Both the position numbers and the translations under genes were made by a program. From Bacteroidota bacterium (GTDB lineage Bacteria; Bacteroidota; Bacteroidia; Bacteroidales; Prolixibacteraceae), in contig JAUYMU010000083.1 in the NCBI GenBank assembly GCA_030698405.1, positions 1 to 64,000 of the forward strand: 64,000 bases of DNA, given 5' to 3'. The notes beneath the pieces are model-generated. The model made no database searches. It was not told the origin of the DNA and saw nothing but the letters and a program-made list of their open reading frames with translations. Positions within the stretch are counted from its first letter, which is position 1. The number at the start of each line of letters is the position of its first letter. Of this stretch, positions 25,360-37,511 are shown in pieces.

Positions 25360-26498
25360 AAACCATTAAAATTATCGGACCGGCTTATCCTTATCGCGGT
25401 GGAATTGCAACTACCAATGAACGGTTGGCCCAGGAATTTATTTCTATGGGATATGAAGTTGAAATTGAGACTTTCACTGTTCAATACCCGTCATTCCTTT
25501 TTCCGGGAAAAACACAGTATAATTTAAAATCAGCTCCCGAAAATTTAGCAATCAGTCGGACAATCAATTCAGTAAATCCGCTGAACTGGCTTTCTGTCGG
25601 CAGCCGGATTCGCAAAGAAAAACCTGATCTGGTGATTATCAGGTATTGGTTGCCTTTTATGGCGCCTTGCCTGGGCACCATCGCCGGTATAATACGAAAG
25701 AACCGGCACAGCAAAATTATTTGTCTGGCTGATAATATCATTCCCCATGAACACCGGACTGGTGATCGTACACTTACCAATTATTTTATTCAGCGAATCG
25801 ATGGTTTGATCGCGATGTCGAAAAGTGTGCTGACTGAAGCAAAAACCTTCAGGAAAGATTTAAATCTGGCATTTTGCCCGCATCCGATTTTCGACAATTA
25901 CGGAGAAAGGTTACCGTTCGAAGTTGCGAAACAGAAACTGAACCTCGGTGTAAATACAAAATACCTTCTTTTCTTCGGATTCATTCGCGATTACAAAGGT
26001 CTTGATTTGCTTCTGAATGCTTTTGCTGATAAGCGGTTGCGAAAGTTTCCGGTAAAATTGCTGATTGCGGGCGAATATTATTCAAGTCCGGAGCCTTATC
26101 TGGAATTGATAAAAAAGAATAACCTGGCAGACCTGATCGAATTGCGCACTGATTTCATTCCTGACGAAGAGGTAAATCTGTATTTCAGCGCTGCCGATAT
26201 GGTTGTTCAGCCATATAAAAGTGCGACACAAAGTGGTGTTACGCAAATCGGCTATCATTTTAACAAGTCAATGCTGGTTACCAATGTGGGCGGATTGGCC
26301 GAAATTATTCCTGATGGTAAAATCGGATATGTTGTTGAACCCGATAGCCAAAGTATTGCAGATGCTTTGGTCGATTTTTACGAAAATGAAAGAATGACCG
26401 AATTTGAAGCTAATATTGTGGAGGAAAAGAAGAAATTCTCGTGGGCAAATATGGTCAATACATTTTTATCCGTTTACAATCTTACAAAGGCAAAGTAA
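25356..26498 (+). CDS. Glycosyltransferase family 4-like
   Basis: The protein has a GT-B fold pattern. It begins IKIIGPAYPYRGGIATTNER, and its C-terminal half has GFIRDYKGLDLLLNAF, YFSAADMVVQPYKSATQSG and the VGGLAEIIPDGKIGYVV segment that binds the nucleotide-sugar donor. It is likely to build surface polysaccharide or lipopolysaccharide; donor and acceptor are unknown. It starts with TTG overlapping the Nudix stop codon. gmhA, for heptose synthesis, follows after eight bases, which supports a role in lipopolysaccharide. Confidence 0.9.
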   Translation: MKTIKIIGPAYPYRGGIATTNERLAQEFISMGYEVEIETFTVQYPSFLFPGKTQYNLKSAPENLAISRTINSVNPLNWLSVGSRIRKEKPDLVIIRYWLPFMAPCLGTIAGIIRKNRHSKIICLADNIIPHEHRTGDRTLTNYFIQRIDGLIAMSKSVLTEAKTFRKDLNLAFCPHPIFDNYGERLPFEVAKQKLNLGVNTKYLLFFGFIRDYKGLDLLLNAFADKRLRKFPVKLLIAGEYYSSPEPYLELIKKNNLADLIELRTDFIPDEEVNLYFSAADMVVQPYKSATQSGVTQIGYHFNKSMLVTNVGGLAEIIPDGKIGYVVEPDSQSIADALVDFYENERMTEFEANIVEEKKKFSWANMVNTFLSVYNLTKAK

Positions 26499-26506
26499 AA
26501 AAATAT

Positions 26507-27088
26507 ATGGACTACGATACGATCATAAGAAACAGAATTCAGGATGCGATTTATCTGAAAGTGGCAATACTGAAAGATCCTGTGTTGATTCAACAGATTC
26601 AGGATGCAGCTGGAATGATTGTTCAGGCTTACCGGTCGGGCAATAAAACACTTTTCTGCGGAAATGGCGGCAGCGCTGCCGATGCACAACATCTGGCTGC
26701 TGAACTTTCAGGTAAATTCTACCTCGACAGACCTCCGATTCATGCAGAAGCCTGCCATGTAAACAGTTCGTTCATGACGGCTGTTTCAAATGATTTTGGT
26801 TTCGATGCAGCTTATTCCCGATATATTGAGGCAGTCGGTAAAAAAGGAGATGTACTTGTAGCTATTTCCACTTCAGGAAATTCTGAAAATGTTTATCAGG
26901 CGCTTTGTAAGGCAAAAGAAATTGGTTTTACATGTATTGTTTTATCGGGCTCAACAGGTGGAAGGATGGCTGCAAAAGCGGATGTTTTAATCAAGGTGCC
27001 TTCGGATGATACAGCCCGGATTCAGGAAACACATATTCTGATCGGGCATATAATCTGTGAATTGGTAGAAAGTGAATTGTTTATGTAG
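26507..27088 (+). CDS. gmhA: Sedoheptulose-7-phosphate isomerase
   Basis: This SIS-domain enzyme makes D-glycero-D-manno-heptose 7-phosphate for lipopolysaccharide core or surface glycans. Key segments are FCGNGGSAADAQHLAAEL, AVSNDFGFDAAYSRY, AISTSGNSENV and the tail QETHILIGHIICELVE. I start at 26507 (MDYDTII), which gives the normal family length of 193 residues and follows the glycosyltransferase stop closely. The other heptose genes are not in this window. Confidence 0.93.
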   Translation: MDYDTIIRNRIQDAIYLKVAILKDPVLIQQIQDAAGMIVQAYRSGNKTLFCGNGGSAADAQHLAAELSGKFYLDRPPIHAEACHVNSSFMTAVSNDFGFDAAYSRYIEAVGKKGDVLVAISTSGNSENVYQALCKAKEIGFTCIVLSGSTGGRMAAKADVLIKVPSDDTARIQETHILIGHIICELVESELFM

Positions 27089-27159
27089 GTTTACTTTTAA
27101 TTTGATATTGAATTTTATCAATAATTATTTCATTAACTTTCGTGCAAAACTTTAAATCT

Positions 27160-27489
27160 ATGCTACCTGAAATTGTAAAGAATCAGATTATTTCAAATCT
27201 TAGGATATTAGATCCTGAAAAAGTAATTCTATTTGGTAGTTATGCTTATGGTATTCCAACTGAAGATAGCGACATTGATCTCTATATTGTTACAAAAAAT
27301 CCTAATATTCCTGAGACTTTTGCTGAGAAAATAAAATTGAAAGTGCAAATTTCTGATCTGTTAAATCCAATAAGAGATAGGTTCCCGTTAGATATTATTG
27401 TTCATACGCTACCGATGTATTTGCGATTTATGGAATTGGGGAGTAGTTTATCTCAGACCATAAGAACTAAGGGTATTCAACTAATATAA
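27160..27489 (+). CDS. MNT-type nucleotidyltransferase (HEPN/MNT pair antitoxin)
   Basis: This small nucleotidyltransferase has the full catalytic pattern GS-x10-DxD (FGSYAYGIPTEDSDIDLYI). In characterised MntA-HepT pairs the MNT partner AMPylates and silences the HEPN toxin. The HEPN gene follows 12 bases downstream. An in-frame GTG at 27142 is an alternative start; I chose the ATG because the fold begins just after it. Confidence 0.85.
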   Translation: MLPEIVKNQIISNLRILDPEKVILFGSYAYGIPTEDSDIDLYIVTKNPNIPETFAEKIKLKVQISDLLNPIRDRFPLDIIVHTLPMYLRFMELGSSLSQTIRTKGIQLI

Positions 27490-27501
27490 TATAGAATTAC
27501 A

Positions 27502-27894
27502 ATGAAATTTTTGACAAATGAATGGCTAAATGCAGCAGAATTGGATTTTAAATCTGCCAATCAACTTTTGCAGGATGAATCATTGACTTCTGTTGTGACA
27601 TTTCATTGTCAGCAAACCATTGAGAAATTGTTTAAGGCGGTTCTGGTAGAAAACGGCAAAGAGCCACAAAGAATACATGACTTATTGCGATTGTATAAAT
27701 TAGTATTGGAATTTATTGATCCGTTGGATGACATATTATTATTGAAAATAATCAACGAGGCATACATCGATACCCGCTACCCTGGAGAAATTGGCTTATT
27801 GCCCGATGGAGCTCCAAGCAAGAAAGAAGCTTCAGTTTTTGTTGAATTTACTAAATTGGTCTTTTTTACTGTCAAAAACCGGCTGGAAGATTAA
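27502..27894 (+). CDS. HEPN-domain protein (MNT partner)
   Basis: The 130-residue four-helix HEPN protein has the marks WLNAAELDFKSANQLL, FHCQQTIEKLFKAVLV and AYIDTRYPGE. I see no clear Rx4-6H ribonuclease motif, so if it acts as a toxin the active site differs from the best-known HEPN RNases; it may also be a non-toxic family member. It forms a two-gene unit with the nucleotidyltransferase. Confidence 0.85.
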   Translation: MKFLTNEWLNAAELDFKSANQLLQDESLTSVVTFHCQQTIEKLFKAVLVENGKEPQRIHDLLRLYKLVLEFIDPLDDILLLKIINEAYIDTRYPGEIGLLPDGAPSKKEASVFVEFTKLVFFTVKNRLED

Positions 27895-27928
27895 AATTAT
27901 TCAATAGAAAGAAAATCATTGTCAAAAT

Positions 27929-27958
27929 AAAAAGGCAATCCTTTCGGACTGCCTTTTT
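27929..27958. terminator. Bidirectional terminator between HEPN and gap genes
   Basis: AAAAAGGCA and TGCCTTTTT pair, with an inner TCC/GGA step around a TTTC loop. It has A-rich and T-rich flanks and lies between two convergent genes, so it can serve both. Confidence 0.85.
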
Positions 27959-27984
27959 ATTTTGTATTTGAATTTAAATCAGGA

Positions 27985-29996
<2,012 letters not shown>

Positions 29997-32900
29997 ATGA
30001 GAAAATCATTTACACAGCTTTTTGGGTTTTTACTATTGAGCGTTATGATGTTGTTCTCATCCGGGCTTTATGCCCAGAATGAGTCGCAAGCAACGGTAGA
30101 GCTTTTTGCTTCCTCTGTTGACCAATGTTATAACAAAGACAATAGTTACACCTCGACGATTTCCGTTAAGGATTTCATCAAAATGAAGAGTTTCAAACTG
30201 ACATTGAATTTCGACAAATCGGAATTTGAGTTTGATGCTGTTGCCAATGCGAATGCATTGCTATTAAGCGGAGTGACTGCTACTGTTATTCCAGATCCTA
30301 TTTTAGGGATTGTTCAGTTTACATGGACAAACGCTACGGAAGTTACCATTGGTAACAATGTTGTAGGTGGAGTAAAACTGTTTGATGCGAAGTTTAAGGT
30401 TTTAAATTTCCCGAACAATACAGGAGATAACCTGTTCGACTCACCTTTAAAATGGGATGTAGTAAATTCTACATACTATTATGTGGAAAATTGGGGAGCT
30501 GGTGGTAGTTATCAGGTTGAAACTACCCGTTTCCATGACGGTACAATGAATGTTCCTGTCAGTTATACTGCTGCGAACTTTTCTTACACTGTGGTACCTG
30601 CTACATGTTACGGCGGAACAGCCAAAATTACAATTACCAGCCCTGTTGGAACTGGAATGAAATATTATTTCAACGGTTCAACTACTGCTTCTACGTCGCC
30701 TCTGGCTGACGCTCAGGCTCCTTCTGTAAATACTGTTCGTATCGAAGATGCAAACGGATGTTATTCACATTTGTTTACCATTCCGGTAACTGCTCCAAGT
30801 CAGTTAGTTATAAATAGTGTTACTACTGAAGATGCTTTGTGTTTTGGTGGTAACGGTGAAATTCAATTTGGTATTTCCGGAGGAACTGCTCCATATACAT
30901 ACTATGTAGTCCCAGGAGGAACAAATCCTGGAAGTGCAGATTGGAATGAATTTTGGCAATTTCAGAATAAGCTTCATTATGGAACAGGAAAATCAGATCC
31001 TGATATTGTAAAGTATACCTCTAGTAATTTTCAGATTTTAAAAACTGCTGGTTGGTATTTTGTTACTGTCGATGGAGGTAACCTATGCAATTCTCTTTAT
31101 CATCCAAATTGGTGGGGGACTACTAGCAACAATGCTAGCCCAGCGTGGGAGTTGGTATACATTGGCCAACCTTCTAGCCCAATTTCGTTTAGTACTTCCA
31201 CTACAGATATTCTTTGTAATGGCACCTCAACTGGTAAAATCGCAGTTACAAATGTAATGTATGGAACTGGACCTTATTCAGTTTCTATTAATGGTGTGAA
31301 TTGGTTCCCTACAGTTGACGGAGCTTATACCTTTAGCGGATTGGCCGCTGGAACGTATGCCCTTCAGGTGAAAGACACCAACGGATGTACTGTTACTTCC
31401 AGCGTGGTTGTATCTCAGCCAGCTGCTATGGCATTTACACCTACTTTTACTGATGCTACCTGTTCAGGTGGTGCCACTGGTACCATTACTGTTCCTAGCG
31501 TAACTGGTGGAACGGGTCCTTATACTTTCGCTGTTGCCATTGCCGGTCAGCCTATGCCTGCTGCAGGTTGGGTAGCCGTTGGCGGTCCTATTTCTAATTT
31601 GGCTGCTGATTATTACAGCGTATGGGTAAAAGATGTAAACGGTTGTGTGAAAGCGTATGTGAACCCAGATGGAAGTGGTAATGTATTGCCAATTCAGGCT
31701 CCGGGTGCATTGACCTTTACAACAAATGCTGAGGTTCTTAATTTTGTAGATGTTTCATGCTACAATGGAGCCTTCACGCTTACAGTAACTGCCGCTGGTG
31801 GAACTTCCCCTTATACCTATTCATTTGACGGTGGCACAACATATTCTGCAACAAATACACTCGCATTAACAAATCTTACTGCTAACACAATTGTTGCGGT
31901 AGCAGTTAAGGATGCCAATGGTTGTGTTACCAATCGTTCGGTAACAGTTGATGTTCCTGCTGAATTAGATATTTTTTCATTCACAGCTCCTTTGTCTCCA
32001 ACCTGTTCAGGTGGAACTGACGGACGTATTACAGTTAATGCTGTAGGTGGTGTTGCACCATATATGTACTCTACCAACAATGCTACCTGGTTTCCAAATA
32101 AGATTTTGGCTTTACCGGAAGGTGCAACTACCGTTTACGTTAAAGACGCAAAAGGTTGTATTACTTCTGACATTGTTAACGTAGCATATTTAACTCCAAG
32201 TGCATTTAATGCTGCTGCAAGTGGCTTGATTGCATGTAACGGAAATACTACTACAAGAGGCGTTGTAATTACCGGATTAACCTGGCAAGCGGGTCGTACG
32301 ATTCAATACCTCGTTTCAAATTCTGCTGCAACTGTATTCACTACAGGTTCAGTATTTGTTCCTGAATCAGTAAATGGTGTACCTGCCGATGATGGGAATC
32401 CTGCGACATTAATTGATTTCAGAACATTTGGCGCAGGTACTTATTATGTAGGCGCCCGTGACGAATACGGATGTGTTTCAACTGTTAAAACTGTTGTCTT
32501 TACGCAAAATGCCGCATTAGAGCTTGCAAGTGTAGTAACTACAAATGCAACTTGTTCAGGTGAGTTTGATGGTACTATTACTATTAATACACTTGGTGGT
32601 AACGGAACTCCTTATTATGCAATTGTAAATAATCCTATTGCTATCGGTAATTTGACTCCTGGTAATTTTCAACCTGTTGAATCTTATACTATTACAACTG
32701 CCGGATTGAAAATTGGCAAACAGGTTATTCAGGCACTAAGAGGAACTTACTATGTAGTACTTCGTGATGTTTGTGTAACCAATAATTCAATTTTTGCAGG
32801 TCCATTCATTGTTGATGGTTATAAACCAATTACATTGGCTACTAATCATATTGCAAAAACGGATATTACCTGTAACAATGCCAATAACGGAAGAATTACC

Positions 32901-35900
32901 GTTAGTGGTGTATCAGGTGGTAAACCAGAATTTGACGGAACAGGTCTTTATACTTATAAATTATATAAGGACGGAGTACTTGTTGTAACTACTACGCCTA
33001 ATACAACTGGTTCATTTACCGGTTTGGCTGCCGGCGTTTATTATGTAACTGTAACTGATGCCAGCAATTGTCCGTTGGCACAAACAGCCTCTGTGACCAT
33101 TGTTAACCCTGCTGTACTTACAATTACCAATGTGGCTGTTACACACTTTACTTGTGTTTCTTCAAACGATGGTATTGTAGCTGTTACTGCCGCTGGCGGT
33201 ACAGGTGCATACTGGTTGGCTGTAAATGCTTCAGTTAACGGTTTAGGAACTGATATCAAGGCTGCTGACTGGATTGCATTCACTGAAGGCAGTAAAACCA
33301 AACCTTATATCGCTACTGAACCTGGTGTATATACTTTCTATGTGAAAGACTTTAACGGTTGTTTGGCTGCGCCGGTTACTGTTACTGTTTTGGCACCTAA
33401 AGTGTTGACTCCGGTTGTTGCAGTTAATACAGCTGTTACATGTACCGGTGGAAATGATGGTTCTGTTGACATTAACGCTACAGGCGGTTTTGAAACAACA
33501 ACTCCAGCTTTCACACATACCTATTTGTTCTCTTTAACTTCGAATTTCGCAGTTTCAAATACAACCGGTATCTTCACTGGTCTTACTGCAGGAACTTATA
33601 CTGTATATGTAAAAGCTACCAATACTCCAGCCGTTGTTAACGGAGGAATTGTAAGTTATACTTATCCAGTTGTAGCTTGTACTTACCAGTTAACTTTTGT
33701 AGTGACTGCTCCTGCTGAATATGCATACAGAGGTCAGGTTATCAATCCTGTAAGCTGCAAAGGTGGAAGCGACGGTAAGTTTGCTGTAACTGTTATTAGT
33801 GGTGGTACTCCATTTGTTCATGCCATTACCGGAAATGAATACGATGTACAATTGACCACAACTGCAAATCCTGTTTTATTACCGGGAAGTTGGGTTAGAA
33901 CTACAAATAAAGTTGCGACATTCAGCAATTTGCCACATGCTATCTACAGCGTTTGGATCAAAGATTCTAAAGGATGTATATTACCTACAGGAGCCGAATT
34001 TGTTCCAAATCCTGTTCCGGTTGATTATATTTGGCACAAAGTTGCTTCATGGGAAGTTCAACAACCAGCGTCTAATCTTACTGCTTCAGTTGCATGGAAT
34101 AAGGACGTAACTTGTTTCGGTGGCAACGATGGTAAATTTACTATCACTGCTGTTGGTGGCGTTGGTCCTTATACATATGCTGCTAAAATTTCTACTTTAC
34201 CGGCTCACGTGTTAGCTCCAGCTCCAAATTCAACAGAATGGGTTACCTCAAATGTATTCGATCAGGCAACTGCTGCTACCTGGATTATTTGGGTAAAAGA
34301 TGCCAACGGATGTATTGTTGGTGGTGAAGGAACAATTCTTAATCCTATTAATGAATGGCGTGTACAGATCAGACAGCCACAAACTGTAAAATTCAATGAT
34401 CCAACTTCTACGGATGTACTTTGCTTCGGTGGAGCAACTGGAAAAGTTATGGTGAGTGGAATTATTTCTGATGCTGGTGCTCCTTATACATTTAATATCT
34501 CTGGTACTGATGCAGCCGGAAACGCTGTTAATCTGAATTATTCAGGTTTAACTGCTGTTGGTGGAGTTTATACTCTCGCGAATGTTCCTGCTTCAGAAAC
34601 AAAACATGCAGTTATTGCTAATCATACTCATCCTACTTTCACAGTTAAGGTGACTGATAAAAATGGTTGTTTTAGCACTAAAACTGTTCTTGTATGGCAG
34701 AATCCTGCACTCAGTGTAGATATTGTTAAAGCTGATGGCGCTTTCTTATGTCCTGGTGATAACAACGGAGTAATTGAAGCTAAAGCAACTGGCGGAACAA
34801 ACTGGGACAATTCTGCTCCAGCTAGTTATTCATACCAATTGTACAGAAACGGTGTTGTATATACTGCATGGCAGCCAATTCCATCGTTCATTGTTCAGGT
34901 TGGATATACCTGGAAAATTGAAGTAAAAGATGGCAACGGTTGTGTAGCTGGTGATGAAGAAATCATCAATGCTCCTGTCGGTGTTACTGCTACATTGCAT
35001 GAAACTACTTGTTATGGTGCAACAACAGCATCTGTAATAATTCGTGCAACAGGTGAAGCTGGTCGTACATTCTCTGTTCGTTACCGTAGAAACACTACGC
35101 CTACTTTTGGAGCCTGGATGCCTTTCGTCAGCGAGATTCCTATTACTAATCTGATCTTTGCAAATAATATTGAAGAACAAAACTTCTATTATTTCGAAGT
35201 TAAAGATGATAAGGGTTGTACTACTGAATTCTACAAATCATTTGTAGCGACCCAACATCCTTTGGAAGTTGCAGTTGTTCAGGCAACCGATCAATTAAGT
35301 GCTTCAATGACTATAACCGGTGGTATTTCTCCTTACTCTTATCAGGTAGGAAGTGGCGCAATGGTTACTTTACCAGTTGCTGGTAATACTTTCCAGGTTG
35401 TTGAATTGAAAGCTCCTGCTACAGTTGTTACTGTTTATGATGCACATGGTTGTATGGTTGCAAAAACACTTACTGTTGCTCCTCTTGCTGTAACTGCGGT
35501 TCCTGCTTCCGGAAACAATATGAGTGGAACATTTAATGTTGTTCTTACTTTCAACCGTGATGTAACTATTCCTGCAGAAGGTATTACTGTAACTGGTGGT
35601 ACTGCTGTAATTACAGGTACTGGTAAAGTATATACTGTTGCCATTACTGCTGCCGATTTGGCTGATGTTAAAGTTATCCTTGCAAATACAATTAAGGATG
35701 CTGCAAATAACATGTTAACTGCTACTACATTCACTTATAAAGTAGGTGATCACGTTGCTCCAACTGTTGTTGTTACTCCTCCGGTTTCTCCTGTTGCTAC
35801 AGTATTTACTGTAGGATTAAAATTCAGTGAACCTGTAAGTGGTGTATTGGGTGGTGTAACTGTAACTGGTGGTACTTTAACTACTGTTAGCGGATTAGGT

Positions 35901-36635
35901 GATACTTATACCTTAACTGTTTCAGCTTTAGAACAAACTTTAGTAACTATCGTTCTTTCGAATACTATTAAAGATTTGTCGCTCAATATGAACCCATTTG
36001 CCGGTCAGACTTTGACTTATACAACTGGTGATTTCACTGCACCTCAATTGGTAACGTGGACTCCACTTAGCGAGACAATTGCTGATAATCATCCTACATT
36101 TAAGATGACTTTCAATGAAAACGTAGTTGTTGGTGATGGTGGTAAACTTACAGTTTACAAAGTTCTTACTACAACTCCTGTACTGGAAATTCCTATTACT
36201 GCTGCAATGATTAGCGGTAAGGTTGTTACAGTTACCTATACCACAGCCAATGGTCTTGATAAAAATACCAATTACTATGTAAAGGTTGATGGTTTAGCTC
36301 TTGAAGATAATGCTGGTAATAAATTTGCCGGAGTGAACGATGCTACAGCCTGGACATTCAAAACAGGTGCTAATTTCTTAGTTGGTGTCGATCCTTCTGT
36401 AAATGTTTCTCTATTCAAGGTTTATCCAAACCCATTTGTGGATTTTGTTAACATTGATGCTTCTTCTACACTATCTAAGGTTGTTGTTACAAACATCGCC
36501 GGTCAGGTTGTTAAGCAAGTTGTTAATCCTGCTAATAGAATTCAATTGAATGAACTTCGCAGCGGTATTTACTTTATCTCTCTTTATACAAGTGATAATG
36601 TAATTGCTAAAACTGTTAAGATTGTTAAAAGGTAA
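29997..36635 (+). CDS. Giant SprB-repeat surface adhesin with T9SS sorting domain
   Basis: This 2,212-residue secreted protein has a signal peptide ending near SGLYAQ and a cohesin-like beta domain (about 28-180). About 16 SprB-type repeats of roughly 90-120 residues follow, each opening with a Cys-centred motif such as CFGGNDGKF, CSGGTDGRI or CKGGSDGKF and a glycine-rich PYTY step. Two or three bacterial Ig-like domains come next (about 1,860-2,130, with VVLTFNRDV, VGLKFSEPV and MTFNENVVV). The C-terminal T9SS type A sorting domain starts at FKVYPNPFVD and ends KTVKIVKR. It should cross the outer membrane by T9SS and sit on the surface. SprB itself moves along the cell in gliding flavobacteria; adhesion or gliding here is inferred. 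PorT, a T9SS part, is encoded at 42785. Confidence 0.93.
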   Translation: MRKSFTQLFGFLLLSVMMLFSSGLYAQNESQATVELFASSVDQCYNKDNSYTSTISVKDFIKMKSFKLTLNFDKSEFEFDAVANANALLLSGVTATVIPDPILGIVQFTWTNATEVTIGNNVVGGVKLFDAKFKVLNFPNNTGDNLFDSPLKWDVVNSTYYYVENWGAGGSYQVETTRFHDGTMNVPVSYTAANFSYTVVPATCYGGTAKITITSPVGTGMKYYFNGSTTASTSPLADAQAPSVNTVRIEDANGCYSHLFTIPVTAPSQLVINSVTTEDALCFGGNGEIQFGISGGTAPYTYYVVPGGTNPGSADWNEFWQFQNKLHYGTGKSDPDIVKYTSSNFQILKTAGWYFVTVDGGNLCNSLYHPNWWGTTSNNASPAWELVYIGQPSSPISFSTSTTDILCNGTSTGKIAVTNVMYGTGPYSVSINGVNWFPTVDGAYTFSGLAAGTYALQVKDTNGCTVTSSVVVSQPAAMAFTPTFTDATCSGGATGTITVPSVTGGTGPYTFAVAIAGQPMPAAGWVAVGGPISNLAADYYSVWVKDVNGCVKAYVNPDGSGNVLPIQAPGALTFTTNAEVLNFVDVSCYNGAFTLTVTAAGGTSPYTYSFDGGTTYSATNTLALTNLTANTIVAVAVKDANGCVTNRSVTVDVPAELDIFSFTAPLSPTCSGGTDGRITVNAVGGVAPYMYSTNNATWFPNKILALPEGATTVYVKDAKGCITSDIVNVAYLTPSAFNAAASGLIACNGNTTTRGVVITGLTWQAGRTIQYLVSNSAATVFTTGSVFVPESVNGVPADDGNPATLIDFRTFGAGTYYVGARDEYGCVSTVKTVVFTQNAALELASVVTTNATCSGEFDGTITINTLGGNGTPYYAIVNNPIAIGNLTPGNFQPVESYTITTAGLKIGKQVIQALRGTYYVVLRDVCVTNNSIFAGPFIVDGYKPITLATNHIAKTDITCNNANNGRITVSGVSGGKPEFDGTGLYTYKLYKDGVLVVTTTPNTTGSFTGLAAGVYYVTVTDASNCPLAQTASVTIVNPAVLTITNVAVTHFTCVSSNDGIVAVTAAGGTGAYWLAVNASVNGLGTDIKAADWIAFTEGSKTKPYIATEPGVYTFYVKDFNGCLAAPVTVTVLAPKVLTPVVAVNTAVTCTGGNDGSVDINATGGFETTTPAFTHTYLFSLTSNFAVSNTTGIFTGLTAGTYTVYVKATNTPAVVNGGIVSYTYPVVACTYQLTFVVTAPAEYAYRGQVINPVSCKGGSDGKFAVTVISGGTPFVHAITGNEYDVQLTTTANPVLLPGSWVRTTNKVATFSNLPHAIYSVWIKDSKGCILPTGAEFVPNPVPVDYIWHKVASWEVQQPASNLTASVAWNKDVTCFGGNDGKFTITAVGGVGPYTYAAKISTLPAHVLAPAPNSTEWVTSNVFDQATAATWIIWVKDANGCIVGGEGTILNPINEWRVQIRQPQTVKFNDPTSTDVLCFGGATGKVMVSGIISDAGAPYTFNISGTDAAGNAVNLNYSGLTAVGGVYTLANVPASETKHAVIANHTHPTFTVKVTDKNGCFSTKTVLVWQNPALSVDIVKADGAFLCPGDNNGVIEAKATGGTNWDNSAPASYSYQLYRNGVVYTAWQPIPSFIVQVGYTWKIEVKDGNGCVAGDEEIINAPVGVTATLHETTCYGATTASVIIRATGEAGRTFSVRYRRNTTPTFGAWMPFVSEIPITNLIFANNIEEQNFYYFEVKDDKGCTTEFYKSFVATQHPLEVAVVQATDQLSASMTITGGISPYSYQVGSGAMVTLPVAGNTFQVVELKAPATVVTVYDAHGCMVAKTLTVAPLAVTAVPASGNNMSGTFNVVLTFNRDVTIPAEGITVTGGTAVITGTGKVYTVAITAADLADVKVILANTIKDAANNMLTATTFTYKVGDHVAPTVVVTPPVSPVATVFTVGLKFSEPVSGVLGGVTVTGGTLTTVSGLGDTYTLTVSALEQTLVTIVLSNTIKDLSLNMNPFAGQTLTYTTGDFTAPQLVTWTPLSETIADNHPTFKMTFNENVVVGDGGKLTVYKVLTTTPVLEIPITAAMISGKVVTVTYTTANGLDKNTNYYVKVDGLALEDNAGNKFAGVNDATAWTFKTGANFLVGVDPSVNVSLFKVYPNPFVDFVNIDASSTLSKVVVTNIAGQVVKQVVNPANRIQLNELRSGIYFISLYTSDNVIAKTVKIVKR

Positions 36636-36654
36636 TACTGAATTGATTGATTTG

Positions 36655-36684
36655 AAAAGGGAAGCTTGCGGGCTTCCCTTTTTT
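36655..36684 (+). terminator. Rho-independent terminator of the adhesin gene
   Basis: AAAAGGGAAGC pairs with GCTTCCCTTTT (11 bases) around a six-base loop and continues into T residues. It lies 20 bases past the adhesin stop codon. Confidence 0.92.
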
Positions 36685-36712
36685 ATTTGTAAAAAGTCTT
36701 AATATTTATTTT

Positions 36713-37456
36713 ATGGAATTATTGAAAAACCATCGTTCGATACGAAATTACCTGAAAACGGAAATTGGAAACGACGTTCTTAATGAAATACTTGAATGCG
36801 GAATCAGGGCTTCAAATACTGGAAATATGCAGTTGTACAGCGTTATTGTGACCAAAGATCAGGCAAAAAAGAAGTTGCTTGCTCCTTTTCATTTTAGTCA
36901 GCCAATGGTTGTAAATGCACCTGTATTATTAACTGTTTGTATGGATATCAACCGTTTTTATAAATGGTGCTCTGTAAACAATACACAGGCTGATTTTCAG
37001 AATTTGTTGTGGTTGTTAAATGGTTGTGTAGATGCATCAATTTTCGCACAGAACATTTGCATCGCAGCAGAGAATCATGGTTTGGGAATTTGTTACCTTG
37101 GAACAACACTGTATAATGCTCCTGAAATTGCTGAAGTTTTAAAATTACCGGCAGGAGTTGTCCCAATAACGGCTTTGACAATGGGTTATCCGGAAAGTGT
37201 TCCGGAACTAACCGATCGTTTGCCATTCGAGGCGGTTGTTCATTATGAGGAATATCAGGATTATACCAATGAAAGAATCCTGGATATCTATCTGGAAAAG
37301 GAGAATCTGGAATCATCGCAGGCGTTCGTTAAGGAGAATGGAAAAGAGTATCTGGCACAGGTATATACTGAAGTAAGGTATAAAAGTGCTGATAATATTT
37401 ATTTCTCCGGAAAATTGAAAAAGATGCTGGTTGAGCAGGGGTTTCGTTTCGAATAA
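36713..37456 (+). CDS. Nitroreductase-family FMN oxidoreductase
   Basis: The 247 residues have the nitroreductase pattern: RSIRNYLKTEIGNDVLNEIL at the start, a short NTGNMQLYSV segment in the FMN site, and AENHGLGICYLGTTLYNAPE. It is probably a flavin-dependent reductase using NAD(P)H; its substrate is unknown. It has a C-terminal extension of about 50 residues beyond the core. The gene is alone between two terminators. Confidence 0.88.
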   Translation: MELLKNHRSIRNYLKTEIGNDVLNEILECGIRASNTGNMQLYSVIVTKDQAKKKLLAPFHFSQPMVVNAPVLLTVCMDINRFYKWCSVNNTQADFQNLLWLLNGCVDASIFAQNICIAAENHGLGICYLGTTLYNAPEIAEVLKLPAGVVPITALTMGYPESVPELTDRLPFEAVVHYEEYQDYTNERILDIYLEKENLESSQAFVKENGKEYLAQVYTEVRYKSADNIYFSGKLKKMLVEQGFRFE

Positions 37457-37484
37457 GGGGTTTGTGTTGAATTACCGAGAAAAG

Positions 37485-37511
37485 AACAGTTACCAAAGGG
37501 CTGTTTTTTTT
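37485..37511 (+). terminator. Possible terminator after the nitroreductase gene
   Basis: AACAG and CTGTT form a short stem followed by a run of eight T. The stem is weak (five bases) and overlaps the last codons of the convergent gene at 37490, so the call is tentative. Confidence 0.4.
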
